This document shows, in pieces, positions 44,387 through 54,400 of a stretch of 64,000 nucleotides of DNA. Origin of the DNA: Paenibacillus sp. OV219 (GTDB lineage Bacteria > Bacillota > Bacilli > Paenibacillales > Paenibacillaceae); contig NZ_FOCJ01000001.1 of NCBI RefSeq assembly GCF_900110075.1, positions 806,001-870,000 of the forward strand. Reading direction: 5' to 3'. The translations under genes and the position numbers were made by a program. How positions within the stretch are numbered: the first letter of the stretch is position 1; every line of letters starts with the position of its first letter. The notes under the pieces are model-generated. The model searched no databases and was not told where the DNA came from. It saw only the letters and a program-made list of their open reading frames with translations.

Positions 44387-44980
44387 ATGGAAGCTTTCAA
44401 ACAACTAACGGGTCTTGTTGCCCCGGTAGACCGTGTAAATGTAGATACAGACGCTATCATCCCGAAACAATTTCTTAAGCGCATCGAGCGCAGCGGATTC
44501 GGCCAATTCCTTTTCTTCGAATGGCGCTGGGACGAGAAAGGCAATGTCATTGACAGCTTCAGCCTGAATCAACCACGTTATCAAGGTTCCGAAGTGCTGA
44601 TCTCCCGCGCAAACTTCGGTTGCGGTTCATCGCGTGAGCACGCACCATGGGCGATTTTGGACTACGGCTTCAAAGTTGTCATCGCGCCATCGTTCGCTGA
44701 TATTTTCTATAACAACTGCTTCAAGAACGGTATCTTGCCGATTCGCCTGAGCGAAGAGCAAGTTGAAGATTTGTTCCAGCGCACGACTAAGACTGAAGGC
44801 TACAAGCTGAACGTCGACTTGGAGAACAATACAATTACTGATGATGCGGGTCTTAACATCTCATTCGATCTTGATGAGCACCGCCGTCAATTCCTGCTTC
44901 AAGGTCTAGACGATATCGGTCTTACGCTTCAGCACGAGGACAAAATCTCTGCATACGAAGCTAACCGCGTTGCATTCTAA
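44387..44980 (+). CDS. leuD: 3-isopropylmalate dehydratase small subunit
   Basis: A 197-residue swivelling subunit that completes the LeuCD enzyme. It has [20 protein letters not shown] near residue 12, the substrate-binding [15 protein letters not shown] near 73 and [16 protein letters not shown] near 103. GAGAGGAG lies before ATG 44387, 33 bp after the leuC stop. A strong terminator closes the operon. Confidence 0.97.
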   Translation: MEAFKQLTGLVAPVDRVNVDTDAIIPKQFLKRIERSGFGQFLFFEWRWDEKGNVIDSFSLNQPRYQGSEVLISRANFGCGSSREHAPWAILDYGFKVVIAPSFADIFYNNCFKNGILPIRLSEEQVEDLFQRTTKTEGYKLNVDLENNTITDDAGLNISFDLDEHRRQFLLQGLDDIGLTLQHEDKISAYEANRVAF

Positions 44981-45016
44981 ATCCATTGACTTCAATGCGT
45001 TTATATGAATAACGAG

Positions 45017-45053
45017 AGAAACTCCGGTACCGGTGTACCGGGGTTTCTTTTTT
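45017..45053 (+). terminator. Rho-independent terminator after leuD
   Basis: AGAAACTCCGGTAC pairs with GTACCGGGGTTTCT (one T-G pair) around CGGT, followed by a T-run. Confidence 0.93.
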
Positions 45054-45144
45054 GTGTCTTTTTCATGCTACAAATTTCCTCAAAACGCAACTTTTTCTGT
45101 CAAATTGCGTCTAATAAGCGAATAATAAGTCATCGAGGTGAAAG

Positions 45145-46665
45145 ATGAAGAAGTTTGTAACCGCTGTACTATTGTTGTCGTTCCTCATCTCTATGTTTCC
45201 GGCTCTTGTAGGAGCAGCAGAAGCAGCGCCAAAGCTCTATCTGAATGGCAAGCAGCTGCAAAGCGGGGCAGAACCGCAAATTGTCGGAGATACCACTTTT
45301 GTGCCTATTCGCACGGTAACTGAAGGACTCGGATTTGATGTATCCTGGACATCGCCCGTAGTCACGATCTCGAACGGTAATACGAGTATGCTTCTAACGA
45401 TTGGCGATAAGACAGCAATCGTGAATGGTCAAGAAGCGTCGCTCGAGAAGCCTGCAATCATTGACACGGGTTCGACGTTAGTGCCGCTTCGATTCGTAGG
45501 TGAACAGTTTGGGTTACAAGTTTATTGGGACAAGCAGTCACGTTCCGTGCACTTGTACGCCGAATCCACTACACCGGATGCTCCTGTTGATCCAGGAACC
45601 GGCAGTGGAAGCGATAATGGCACTGAAACAGGCGAATCTGGCACTCCAGGCAGTGATCCATCAACCAATGAGCCAAATTCCACAACTCTCTTGAAAGCAA
45701 TCGAGTATAATGGTCTTGGCAGTATTTCTCTCCCGTATGACGGCAGCTTCGGCGATGTACGGACTGAAGTGCTGCACAGCCCTGAGCGGATCGTTATTGA
45801 TTTGCCGAATATGAACTTCGCACCTGGCTTTACGCCTGGTTTCACGAGCATCGCTGCGAAGCTCGGAGAAATTCTCATCGATTCGCATCCTACTCTGAAG
45901 AAGATTCGCTTCTCTTATTATTCGGACAAGCCGTCGACCGTTCGTGTTGTGTTGGACTTGTCAGCTCCAACCAATTACGACGTCGTGAAGGAAGAGCAAG
46001 GCATCCGCATTGATGTGCTGGAGCAGACGGGACCACCACCTGTTGACACGCCGCCTGTGACCGATCCGACTTTGCCGGTAACACCTCCGGTAGTCAAGCC
46101 AGAAACACCGCCGGTCACTGGGCCGACCATCTATAAAGTCGTGCTGGATGCCGGACACGGTGGCAAGGACCCAGGTGCTTCTAGCGTTAACGGGCATAAG
46201 GAGAAAGAGTATAATCTAGCGATTACTTTGAAAGTAAAAGCGCTCCTTGACAAAGAAACAAGAATTAAGCCGTATCTGACGAGATCGAATGATACATTTA
46301 TTGAACTTGATGATCGTGCTTCTTTCGCAAACAATCTTAAAGCGAACTTATTTATTTCTTTCCATGCGAATAAAGCAGAATCTGCATCCGTTACCGGTTC
46401 AGAGACGTATTACTATCATGCGAATAGCAAAGCTTTCGCGGACATCATTCACAAGCATCTGATAGCTGGTACCACTCTAAAGAACCGCAGCGTTAGAACG
46501 GCTGCATTCCGTGTCGTGAAAGCAACGACGATGCCTGCCGTCTTACTTGAAGCGGGATATCTGTCGAATAGTAATGATAGCTCGGTATTGTTTAGCGACC
46601 AGAAGCAGAACAAGATTGCTGCAGAAATCGTCAAAGGAATTAAAGAATATTTGAAGCTTAGCTAG
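45145..46665 (+). CDS. Secreted N-acetylmuramoyl-L-alanine amidase with stalk and AMIN domains
   Basis: A 506-residue exported cell-wall hydrolase. Signal peptide (MKKFVTAVLLLSFLISMFPA), then a copper-amine-oxidase-like stalk domain (about 30-140, VPIRTVTEGLGFDVSW and VPLRFVGEQFGLQVYW), a Gly/Ser/Thr linker, an AMIN domain (about 185-290), a Pro-rich linker (about 292-325) and an Amidase_3 catalytic domain. Zinc and catalytic residues are in VLDAGHGGKDPG, HKEKEYN, ISFHAN and LLEAGYLSN. It would cleave the muramic acid-alanine bond of peptidoglycan. The GerM-like and SLH genes follow closely. Confidence 0.93.
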   Translation: MKKFVTAVLLLSFLISMFPALVGAAEAAPKLYLNGKQLQSGAEPQIVGDTTFVPIRTVTEGLGFDVSWTSPVVTISNGNTSMLLTIGDKTAIVNGQEASLEKPAIIDTGSTLVPLRFVGEQFGLQVYWDKQSRSVHLYAESTTPDAPVDPGTGSGSDNGTETGESGTPGSDPSTNEPNSTTLLKAIEYNGLGSISLPYDGSFGDVRTEVLHSPERIVIDLPNMNFAPGFTPGFTSIAAKLGEILIDSHPTLKKIRFSYYSDKPSTVRVVLDLSAPTNYDVVKEEQGIRIDVLEQTGPPPVDTPPVTDPTLPVTPPVVKPETPPVTGPTIYKVVLDAGHGGKDPGASSVNGHKEKEYNLAITLKVKALLDKETRIKPYLTRSNDTFIELDDRASFANNLKANLFISFHANKAESASVTGSETYYYHANSKAFADIIHKHLIAGTTLKNRSVRTAAFRVVKATTMPAVLLEAGYLSNSNDSSVLFSDQKQNKIAAEIVKGIKEYLKLS

Positions 46666-46675
46666 GAGGATGCAA

Positions 46676-47287
46676 GTGAAACGTCATGTCACGACTTCTT
46701 TATTTTCAGTTCTCATTGCTGCAACGATGATTGTCCCTCTTAGCGCCTGCGGAAGCCGAGCCTTGCAGGACGAGCAACAGCAGACAACGCAAGCGGGTTC
46801 CGTGAAACAGCAGAACACGAACCAGCCGAGCTCTAGCGATACGAATTCAGAACAGGCTGCCGCGAATGAAGAGAAGGATCCACCGAAGCCGGAGGTAAAG
46901 AAGGAGCAAATTTCGCTCTACTATACCGATGACGAAATGCTAGACTTGCATGAGCAGAAAGCCGAGATTGAATACACCGACAGTAAACAGAAGCTGGAAG
47001 CGGCTTTCGCTGCCTTGAAGAAAGACGATGCAAAAGGCGAGCCTTCGCTTTGGAAACATGCCGAGCTTCGGAGTGTGAAGCAGGAAGGCGCTGCTATTAC
47101 ACTAGATCTACATCTGCCTGATGAAGCGAGGCTCGGAGCTCCTGGTGAAATGCTCGCGTTAGAAGCGATTGAGAAGACGTACTTCCAATTCCAAGATATC
47201 ACTTCCATTGACCTGCTAGTCGACGGTGATTCTGTGGACAGTCTCATGGGTCATATGGATTTGGATCATCCAATTACTAAACAATAG
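46676..47287 (+). CDS. GerMN-domain lipoprotein (GerM-like)
   Basis: A 203-residue lipoprotein. GTG 46676 is preferred over ATG 46670 because AGGAGG (46664-46669) directly abuts the latter. A signal peptide ends in the lipobox LSAC, a Gln/Ser/Asn/Glu-rich linker follows to about residue 75, and the rest is a GerMN-type domain (EQISLYYTDDEMLDL, ending LLVDGDSVDSLMGHMDLDHP). In B. subtilis GerM acts in sporulation and germination envelope assembly. It would be anchored on the outer face of the membrane and is translationally close to the amidase. Confidence 0.82.
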   Translation: MKRHVTTSLFSVLIAATMIVPLSACGSRALQDEQQQTTQAGSVKQQNTNQPSSSDTNSEQAAANEEKDPPKPEVKKEQISLYYTDDEMLDLHEQKAEIEYTDSKQKLEAAFAALKKDDAKGEPSLWKHAELRSVKQEGAAITLDLHLPDEARLGAPGEMLALEAIEKTYFQFQDITSIDLLVDGDSVDSLMGHMDLDHPITKQ

Positions 47288-47302
47288 AAGGAGCTTACAG
47301 AC

Positions 47303-50008
47303 ATGCCGCAACAGAAGAAATGGGTCAAAGCAGTATCGTCGATTATGGTGTTCTCACTGCTCACAGGTTTCTCAGCAGTAGGCAGCACGCTTGCACATGC
47401 AGAAGCTTCTTCAGTCGTTACTAAATTTAGCGATGTACCTTCCGGCCACTGGGCTGAGAAGCATATCGCGAAGCTCGCCATGCAAGGAATCATTAAAGGA
47501 ACGAATGGAGCGTTCAAGCCAGCTGATAATGTGTCGCAGCAGGAAGCAGTAGCGCTTGCGATCCGCTTCATTGGTAAAGAGCAAGAGGTAAAGACAGATG
47601 AAGCTATCGTCTTCCCGGAAAATTTTGAAGTCAGCACTTATTTCAAACCTTATATTATTCTCGCATTCCAGCTGGGCTTACTCGACCAAACCGAAGAATT
47701 CAAGCAAGCGGAAGCGGAATCTACTTCACAGTGGGGCCTCAAGAAAGCGTCACGTGAATGGATTACGAAGCTGATTGTAAAAGCAATTGAGAAGCAGAAG
47801 ACAGCGGACGAGCTAGCTTCATCGCCGGTTTCATTCAAAGATGCGAGTAAAATTGACGATGGCTATGCGGGATATATCAATGCAGCCGTTTCACTGGGAC
47901 TCATTAAAGGAATGACAGCAGATACGTTTGATCCACAGGGCTTCATTACACGCGCATCTATCGCAACGATCTTTAGCAGAGCGGAAGTACAATTCCCTGT
48001 GAGCTACATCGGTCAATACACAGCGATTCTGACTAGCGCTAACGCAAGCGCTCTCCATCTGTTCGCAAACGACAAGGACTCGACGCTTGATTTGACGCCA
48101 GATACCTATGTCTATCGCTTCGATTCCGAGAAGCTGGCGACAGTAAGTCAATTAACTCCGAATACGAAGCTGCTCGTCATCGCTGACGGCACTAAGCCGC
48201 TGTACGTAGAACAGCTGGATGATAAGGCACAAGTGGCAACAGTGTCAGGTACAGTAGACCGCCTACTGCCGAACGATAACAAGATTTGGATTTGGTCTAA
48301 CGATGAGCCGATTCCGATTACATACAACAGTGCAACGAAAGTGACAGACGGTTCGGGCAATGCCGTTGCGGTATCCAGCTTAACCGCCGACAGTCAGGTT
48401 GAAGTTACGCAAGATACGTACCGGGCGAAGCCAATTGCAATTGCAATTAAAGTGAAATCAGCACCAGTTAATAAAACAGGACAAGGCACGATTGGTGCTA
48501 TTTCGTCGTCGCAGCTTACGATTCAAGACAATGACTCTGATACGACTTCGATGTATCAAGCAGCTCCGCAAGTCGATGTTATCTGGCAAGGTCAAATTTT
48601 GGATGGCGGTCTATCGGCTCTGCGTGTTGGCGATGTCGTCACGTATGAAGTGAAAAATTCGCTTATTACGAAAGTGACCATTCTTAAAACATCTGCAAAG
48701 CTCGTTCGCGGTGAGTTCTATACGGTGAGCAGCGATGGCAAAATCATTTCTTACATCAGCACAAACGGTTCTGGCAAGCCGGAAGCGAAGTTCGTTTCCG
48801 CAAGCGTTGATGTGACAATTGACGGGCTATCAGACACTACAATTTCGGATCTCGTAAAAGGCGATGTGCTCGACATTACGCTCAATGATCAGGACGAGGT
48901 CGTTGCGATAAAAGTTGTAAACCGTAAAGTGGAAGTGCTTGGCGGTGCAACCGTAGTTAGTTATGATGCGGATTTGAAAGCTTTATTGTTAAAATCTTCT
49001 ACAGGGGCACTCGTTTCTGTGTATCTGTCAGACGAAACAAGGTTCGAAACGAACGGCACGCCGCTTACATTAAGTGCAGCCAGCACGCTATTTGTTAAGA
49101 ATAAGAAGCTAACCATTGGATACACAAATGATAAAGCGATATTTATCCAGTTCGTATACAAATACAGCGGTACAGCTACAAGCATTAATACCAGCTTGAA
49201 GCAAGTCACGCTTGCCCAGTCGAACGGTCTTACCGTGACGTTGCCAATGGATACGGTAAGCTCCGTAGAAATTAACGGCAAAGTAGCGGCAACCTTGTCG
49301 GATGTCACGGCAGGCGATACGGTTACTGCTGTCTTGAATGCGAACCAGGACAAAATCATTTTGCTGCAAGTGCATACAACGAAGCAAGCTCAGGTGACTG
49401 CTGTTGATACAGCCGGCAAAAAACTCATCTTGAAATCAAGCGACGGTATTGTATATAACATCGGAACAACAGCGCTCGATATGACCAATGAGGCTGGAGA
49501 TAAGCTGACGCTGGCAAGCTTCAAGGCCGGACAGACTGTGAACTTGAATTACGTCGGTGCTACCATTGCGTCAGTGAAAATTGTGAATGTGACGACTGGC
49601 CGAGTTACAGCAGTTACGACCGATCGTGTATCGGTGGTGGACTACAGCGGCAATGCTGTAGATGTTCAGCTTGGCACAGGCTTCTCCGTTCTGAAGAACG
49701 GTTCGACAAGCAGCAGCACATCTGTACTCGCTGTCGGTGACCGCGTTGAAGTGAAGAAGAATGTGAAGGGTAATGTAGTCGTCACTGCTTACAGCGGAAT
49801 AAGCAAAACATTCTGGAAGTATAACGCGACTAACGGAGAATTATCTGTTAAACGAGCGACATTGGATGATGCCAACACGTATACGGTGACGGCTGCAACG
49901 AAGGTGATGCAGGCTGGTTCTGTCATCCCAATCTCCCAGTTGGTGGACGGCGATTCGATTATGCTCTATGTTTATCAGAACACAATCATTGAGATTGAGA
50001 AGCTATAA
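47303..50008 (+). CDS. S-layer homology domain protein with long repetitive beta region
   Basis: A 901-residue exported protein. A signal peptide (cleavage near LAHAEA) is followed by about three SLH units in residues 35-230 (FSDVPSGHWAEKHIAKLA, then the less typical PYIILAFQLGLLD segment, then ASKIDDGYAGYINAAVSLGL), which bind pyruvylated wall polymers. From about 235 to the end there are many beta-strand-rich modules with recurring phrases of the type VGDVVTYEV, VKGDVLDITL, AGDTVTAVL and VGDRVEVKK, suggesting about a dozen degenerate repeats. No enzymatic motif was seen. It follows the GerM-like gene by 15 bp. A structural envelope role is inferred. Confidence 0.88.
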   Translation: MPQQKKWVKAVSSIMVFSLLTGFSAVGSTLAHAEASSVVTKFSDVPSGHWAEKHIAKLAMQGIIKGTNGAFKPADNVSQQEAVALAIRFIGKEQEVKTDEAIVFPENFEVSTYFKPYIILAFQLGLLDQTEEFKQAEAESTSQWGLKKASREWITKLIVKAIEKQKTADELASSPVSFKDASKIDDGYAGYINAAVSLGLIKGMTADTFDPQGFITRASIATIFSRAEVQFPVSYIGQYTAILTSANASALHLFANDKDSTLDLTPDTYVYRFDSEKLATVSQLTPNTKLLVIADGTKPLYVEQLDDKAQVATVSGTVDRLLPNDNKIWIWSNDEPIPITYNSATKVTDGSGNAVAVSSLTADSQVEVTQDTYRAKPIAIAIKVKSAPVNKTGQGTIGAISSSQLTIQDNDSDTTSMYQAAPQVDVIWQGQILDGGLSALRVGDVVTYEVKNSLITKVTILKTSAKLVRGEFYTVSSDGKIISYISTNGSGKPEAKFVSASVDVTIDGLSDTTISDLVKGDVLDITLNDQDEVVAIKVVNRKVEVLGGATVVSYDADLKALLLKSSTGALVSVYLSDETRFETNGTPLTLSAASTLFVKNKKLTIGYTNDKAIFIQFVYKYSGTATSINTSLKQVTLAQSNGLTVTLPMDTVSSVEINGKVAATLSDVTAGDTVTAVLNANQDKIILLQVHTTKQAQVTAVDTAGKKLILKSSDGIVYNIGTTALDMTNEAGDKLTLASFKAGQTVNLNYVGATIASVKIVNVTTGRVTAVTTDRVSVVDYSGNAVDVQLGTGFSVLKNGSTSSSTSVLAVGDRVEVKKNVKGNVVVTAYSGISKTFWKYNATNGELSVKRATLDDANTYTVTAATKVMQAGSVIPISQLVDGDSIMLYVYQNTIIEIEKL

Positions 50009-50020
50009 TATCGTTCAACC

Positions 50021-50054
50021 AAGTCCTGGCTCAAAGGCCAGGACTTCTTTTTTT
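50021..50054 (+). terminator. Rho-independent terminator after the SLH gene
   Basis: AAGTCCTGGC pairs perfectly with GCCAGGACTT around TCAAAG, followed by CTTTTTTT. Confidence 0.93.
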
Positions 50055-50178
50055 CAATTCTGTGAAAACAGGTACAAAATAGAACTTCTTTGGCTTGTTG
50101 ACGCGTGTTAGCGGTTGATTAATGCGACATTATTCGCTACACTTTAGGGCAATGGTCTAAATAGGAGTGAGTAATCGG

Positions 50179-50844
50179 TTGAAGGCGAAAGAGAAGATGG
50201 ATCATTTTTTGCATGTCATTGGCGAGATGTTTCCGGATGCCCATTGTGAACTCAATCACCGCAATCCGTTCGAGCTTACGATCGCTGTCCTATTGTCCGC
50301 CCAGTGTACGGATGAAACAGTCAACAAAGTAACGGTAGATCTGTTTCAGAAATATCAGACGCCGGCGGATTATTTGTCCGTGCCGCTCGAAGAGCTACAG
50401 AATGACATAAAGCGAATAGGTCTATTCCGCAATAAAGCGCTGTTCATCCAGAAATTGTGCCAGATTTTAATTGATGAGCATGATGGCGAAGTGCCAGAGA
50501 AGCATGAGCAGCTGACTAAGCTGCCTGGTGTCGGGCGCAAAACAGCAAATGTCGTTGTTTCCAATGCGTTTGGCGTACCAGCGATTGCAGTAGATACACA
50601 TGTCGAGCGTGTTTCTAAGCGACTTGGATTCGCTAAGAGCGATGATAGCGTGCTTGAAGTCGAGAAGAAATTGATGAAGCTTATTCCGCGCGAGCTTTGG
50701 ACGGAGACGCATCATCGGCTTATTTTCTTCGGTCGGTATCACTGCAAAGCTCAGAATCCGCAATGCGAGGTCTGTCCGGTGGCAGAACATTGCAAAGAAG
50801 GCAAAGGACGTATGAAACTTGCCTTAAACCGAAAAGCTAAGTAG
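50179..50844 (+). CDS. nth: Endonuclease III (DNA glycosylase/AP lyase)
   Basis: A 221-residue base-excision repair enzyme for oxidised pyrimidines. The helix-hairpin-helix LPGVGRKTANVVVS (near residue 117) contains the catalytic lysine, VDTHVERV carries the catalytic aspartate, and the C-terminal 4Fe-4S motif is C-x6-C-x2-C-x5-C (HCKAQNPQCEVCPVAEHC). AGGAG at 50163-50167 overlaps an in-frame GTG at 50167, so TTG 50179, 11 bp beyond it, is the more likely start. In Bacillus nth lies near dnaD; not so here. Confidence 0.95.
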   Translation: MKAKEKMDHFLHVIGEMFPDAHCELNHRNPFELTIAVLLSAQCTDETVNKVTVDLFQKYQTPADYLSVPLEELQNDIKRIGLFRNKALFIQKLCQILIDEHDGEVPEKHEQLTKLPGVGRKTANVVVSNAFGVPAIAVDTHVERVSKRLGFAKSDDSVLEVEKKLMKLIPRELWTETHHRLIFFGRYHCKAQNPQCEVCPVAEHCKEGKGRMKLALNRKAK

Positions 50845-50895
50845 AGTTTGCGGATCACCACAACTAACTAATTAAATGAGAAGGATGATTGAACA

Positions 50896-51162
50896 ATGAA
50901 ATGCATCTCCGTATACACGAAAGATTTTGCTCTATTCTCTGACATTTACGAGCAAATTATGGAGTCACCTCCAGCTGAGAATGAAGAAATTATTGTGGAA
51001 GGCGTTACAGTAAGCGGCGCAGGCGACGTGCCTGATCAATATATTGAACGTATGAGATTGAAACCGGAATGTGTCGTCATGAAGGAGAAAGAGCGTAACA
51101 TTACGATTCTCCAGCACGGTGAAGTGTTTGAAATTTGCGTGCCAGCCGTTCAATTGGTATAA
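50896..51162 (+). CDS. Conserved-looking small protein, unknown function
   Basis: An 88-residue acidic protein (MKCISVYTKDFALFSDIYEQ, ending in a mixed alpha/beta pattern VFEICVPAVQLV). It has no signal peptide or membrane segment and three cysteines without a metal-binding pattern. GAGAAGGATGATTG before ATG 50896 contains a usable SD. It follows nth by 51 bp. The reading frame has the codon use of its neighbours and is probably a real gene, but I cannot assign a family. Confidence 0.72.
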   Translation: MKCISVYTKDFALFSDIYEQIMESPPAENEEIIVEGVTVSGAGDVPDQYIERMRLKPECVVMKEKERNITILQHGEVFEICVPAVQLV

Positions 51163-51211
51163 GAGTAGAAGTGTAATTGATTAGTAGGGCAAAGCGAAAG
51201 GGTCACAGGGA

Positions 51212-51361
51212 ATGAAGCTAAGTTCGAGCGGTGATGGAAAATGCCGCCCTAGAGCAAAGGTTTGTTCTTCTTGTGGTCCTTTTGTTCACATCAAAGAATT
51301 TATATGTTTTACTTGTATGAAATTCTATAATGTCACCGAGAAACGTAAGCTTTTGCCGTAA
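51212..51361 (+). CDS. Possible 49-residue CxxC-CxxC mini-protein
   Basis: A short frame encoding MKLSSSGDGKCRPRAKVCSS and, further on, CGPFVHIKEFICFTC. The four cysteines (C-x2-C, 14 residues, C-x2-C) resemble a small zinc ribbon. The AAAGGG / CAGGGA region upstream could serve as SD. However, its last third overlaps the leader element shared with position 60661, whose second copy does not encode this protein, so the frame could be fortuitous. Tentative. Confidence 0.35.
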   Translation: MKLSSSGDGKCRPRAKVCSSCGPFVHIKEFICFTCMKFYNVTEKRKLLP

Positions 51362-51388
51362 TGACGGTCGACAGCCGTTTACACTTGC
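51323..51388 (+). promoter_or_regulatory. Shared leader element, copy A (upstream of the dynamin gene)
   Basis: TTCTATAATGTC, then AAACGTAAGCTTTTGCCG, AATGACGG, CGACAGCCGT and TACACTTG occur in the same order and spacing as at 60661-60725, with about 59 of 66 positions identical. A TATAAT (51326-51331) could be a -10 box, so the conserved part after it would be the 5' end of the mRNA. CCGT/ACGG and ACGG/CCGT can form alternative hairpins. I know no family it fits. Confidence 0.7.
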
Positions 51389-51442
51389 ATTATGCTGTAT
51401 AATGACATGATCAATGGGATGAAGATAGGGAGAGAGAGAGAA

Positions 51443-54400
51443 ATGAGCCAAACGATTGAGAAAGCCGCTCATTCGCTAGATAGTTCGCTTGCTGAGATAG
51501 CGCCGATTATGGCAGAGCAAGGGGATAAAGCGGATGCGGCAAGACTGCTGGAGCTGCGAGAAAAGCTGGGGAACGGTCAGTTGACTGTCGCTTTCTGCGG
51601 GCATTTCTCAGCAGGGAAATCAACACTCGTCAATCGGCTGTGCGGCACTCAGTTGCTGCCATCGAGTCCGATTCCAACGAGCGCGAACGTCGTCAGCATC
51701 GTAAATGGTGATGCGAAAGCGACGATCAAGAAGCTGGTCGCGGGCGAAGAACAGACGATTGAAGTTCCGGTTGATCAAGTGAATGCGTATTGCAAGGACG
51801 GGGAAACGGTGCTATCCGTCAGCTTGTCCTATCCGATCCCGCGTCTTGGCACACATACGGTGCTGCTAGACACGCCGGGAATTGACTCAACTGACGACGC
51901 GCACCGGATGGCGACCGAATCGGCGCTCCATTTGGCAGACGTCGTTTTTTATGTGATGGATTATAACCATGTCCAATCGGAAATTAATTTCACGTTCGCG
52001 AAGCAATTGAAAGAGTGGGGAAAGCCGCTCTATTTGATCGTAAATCAAATTGACAAACATCGGGAGCGAGAGCTTTCATTTGAAGCATACAAGCAAAGTG
52101 TTGACGAAGCGTTCAGCAACTGGCACTTGGAGCCGAGTGGCATTATTTATCTGTCTCTGCGCGAGCCGAATCATCCACATTCGGAGTTGACAGCGCTTGA
52201 AGGCTTGTTTGAGTCGCTTGCTGCGATTCGCGGGCCGCTTGCGGTTGGCAGTGTTGACGCATCAGCTCGCTATGTCGTTCGAATGCATGGCAAGTATATG
52301 GAAGAAGCAACGGAGGCGGAGCGTGAGCGCCTCGTAGCTGAAGCAGGCGGTGAAGGCGAAGCAGATCGCCTTCGCGATGAAATCGCGGGGCTTGAAGAAG
52401 AACTGCGCGTATTTGCTGCGGAGAGCGAAGGGCTGAAGACGAAGCTGCGGCTTGAAATCCAGAGCATTCTAGATAATGCGAACATAACACCTGCTCCGAC
52501 AAGGGACTTGGCGCACACTTTCCTTGAAAGTCGTAAGCCAGGCTTTAAAGCAGGGCTGCTATTCGCAGGCGCGAAGACAGCGGCGGAGCAGGAGCGTCGT
52601 TTGAATGCGTTCTTCGAGGATATCGACGATCGCGTTCGCGCCGGGATTGAGTGGCATGTCCTTGATGTGCTGCGCAAAGCCGCAGATGCGATCGGCTGGC
52701 GTGATGAGTCGCTTGAGCAAGAGCTAAAGAGCCAGTTCAGCGGCTTACTTATGCCAGAGCTCCTTGTGAAGCTTGTGAATACCGGAGCCGTGTTCGGCAA
52801 TGAATATACGATGACATACAGCCGCGATTTAGCCGCGGAAGTGAAAGGGCTCTTCCGCAAGCGCGCGCTCGAATGGATCGATGCGCTTGCTAAACGTGCT
52901 GCAGCGGCTGGCGAAGCTGCCGCTGCGCCGCTTCGCGCGCGGCTTGCTGAGCTTGCGCAGCAAGCCGGCGCGCTCGCGCAGCTGGCCGCGCTCGAACATC
53001 GCGCGGCTGCGCATCTCGCGCGGCTGGCGGCGCTGCTGCCTCCGGCGCCGCCGCGCCCTGAGCTGCCGAAGCCGCAGACAGCGGCTCTCGGCAGCGGGGC
53101 GCTTCGCGCCCCTGGCGCAGTGCCAGCGGCGGACGGCGAAGCCGCCGCTGGCACTGGCGCAGCCGCGCTCGCCCGCGAAGCGGCAGCCGCGTCTGCGGCG
53201 GCGGACCTCGCCGCAGACGCAGACGCCGCGGCGCCGCACGCGCTCGCGCCGCAGCGCCAAGCCGCGGAGCGGCTAACGCGCGCCGCCGAATTGCTGGCGG
53301 CGCAGCCATCGCTTGCCACGACAGTCGCCGGCATGCGCGACAAAGCTGAGCGGCTGCGCAGCAGCCGCTTCACGATCGCGCTGTTCGGCGCGTTCAGCGC
53401 GGGCAAATCGTCGCTCGCGAATGCGCTGCTTGGAGATGCCGTACTACCAGTGTCGCCGAACCCGACGACGGCGGCGGTTAACCGGATCGTAGCACCTACG
53501 GAGGCACATCCGCATGGCACGGCAACCGTGCTTATGAAATCTCGCCAAGCGATGCTCGATGACCTGCGCTATTCGCTAGAGTTGCTTGGCGAAGATGCAC
53601 AATCACTTAGCGATGCTGCTCTGCTGCAAGCGATTGTGAAGCTGACGCCGGATGCCGTGCATGCTGGCGGTAGACCACATTACAGCTTCCTGAAGGCGGC
53701 TGCCAAGGGCTGGGCTGCGCATGAAGCACTGCTCGGTCAGCAGTTAGCTGTCAGCGGAGAAGAGTACCGCAGCTATGTAGCGGATGAGTCTCGTTCCTGC
53801 TACGTCAGCGAGATTGAGCTTCATCATCGCAATCCGCTCACCGCGCAAGGCATTGTCCTTGTTGATACGCCAGGGGCGGATTCGGTCAATGCCCGGCATA
53901 CGGGCGTTGCGTTCAACTACATTAAGAATGCAGATGCGATTCTGTTCGTGACTTACTATAACCACGCGTTCTCGCAAGCGGACCGCCAGTTCCTTATGCA
54001 ACTGGGCCGTGTGAAGGACCAATTCGAACTTGATAAAATGTTCTTTATCGTCAATGCGGCTGACCTCGCTGCAAGCGAGCAGGAACGCGACGATGTGCTT
54101 ACGCACGTAGAGCGCAACCTGCAGCAGCATGGCATTCGCTTCCCGCGGATGTTCCCGGTATCCAGCCTGGATGCGCTGGATGGCAAGCAGAGCGGCAATG
54201 CGGCGCTCGTTGCCTCATCCGGCATTAGCGCTTTCGAAGATTCATTCCTCAGCTTCACGCAGAATGATCTCGGCGCCCTTGCGGTAGGCTCAGCCGAGCA
54301 AGAGCTTGAGCGCGCTCGCCGTACAATTGCGAACTGGCTTGAAGCTGCTTCTGGCGATGCTCTCTCTCGTGAGCAGGCACGTGCTGCGCTGCAAGCAAGC

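Noticed and set aside
51323-51388. c-di-GMP, guanidine or preQ1 riboswitch
   Set aside because: The conserved blocks do not match the consensus cores of these classes as I know them.
52270-53520. Long open frame on the minus strand within the dynamin gene
   Set aside because: It is an Ala/Ser-rich shadow caused by high GC in the linker, with no SD and no recognisable domain.
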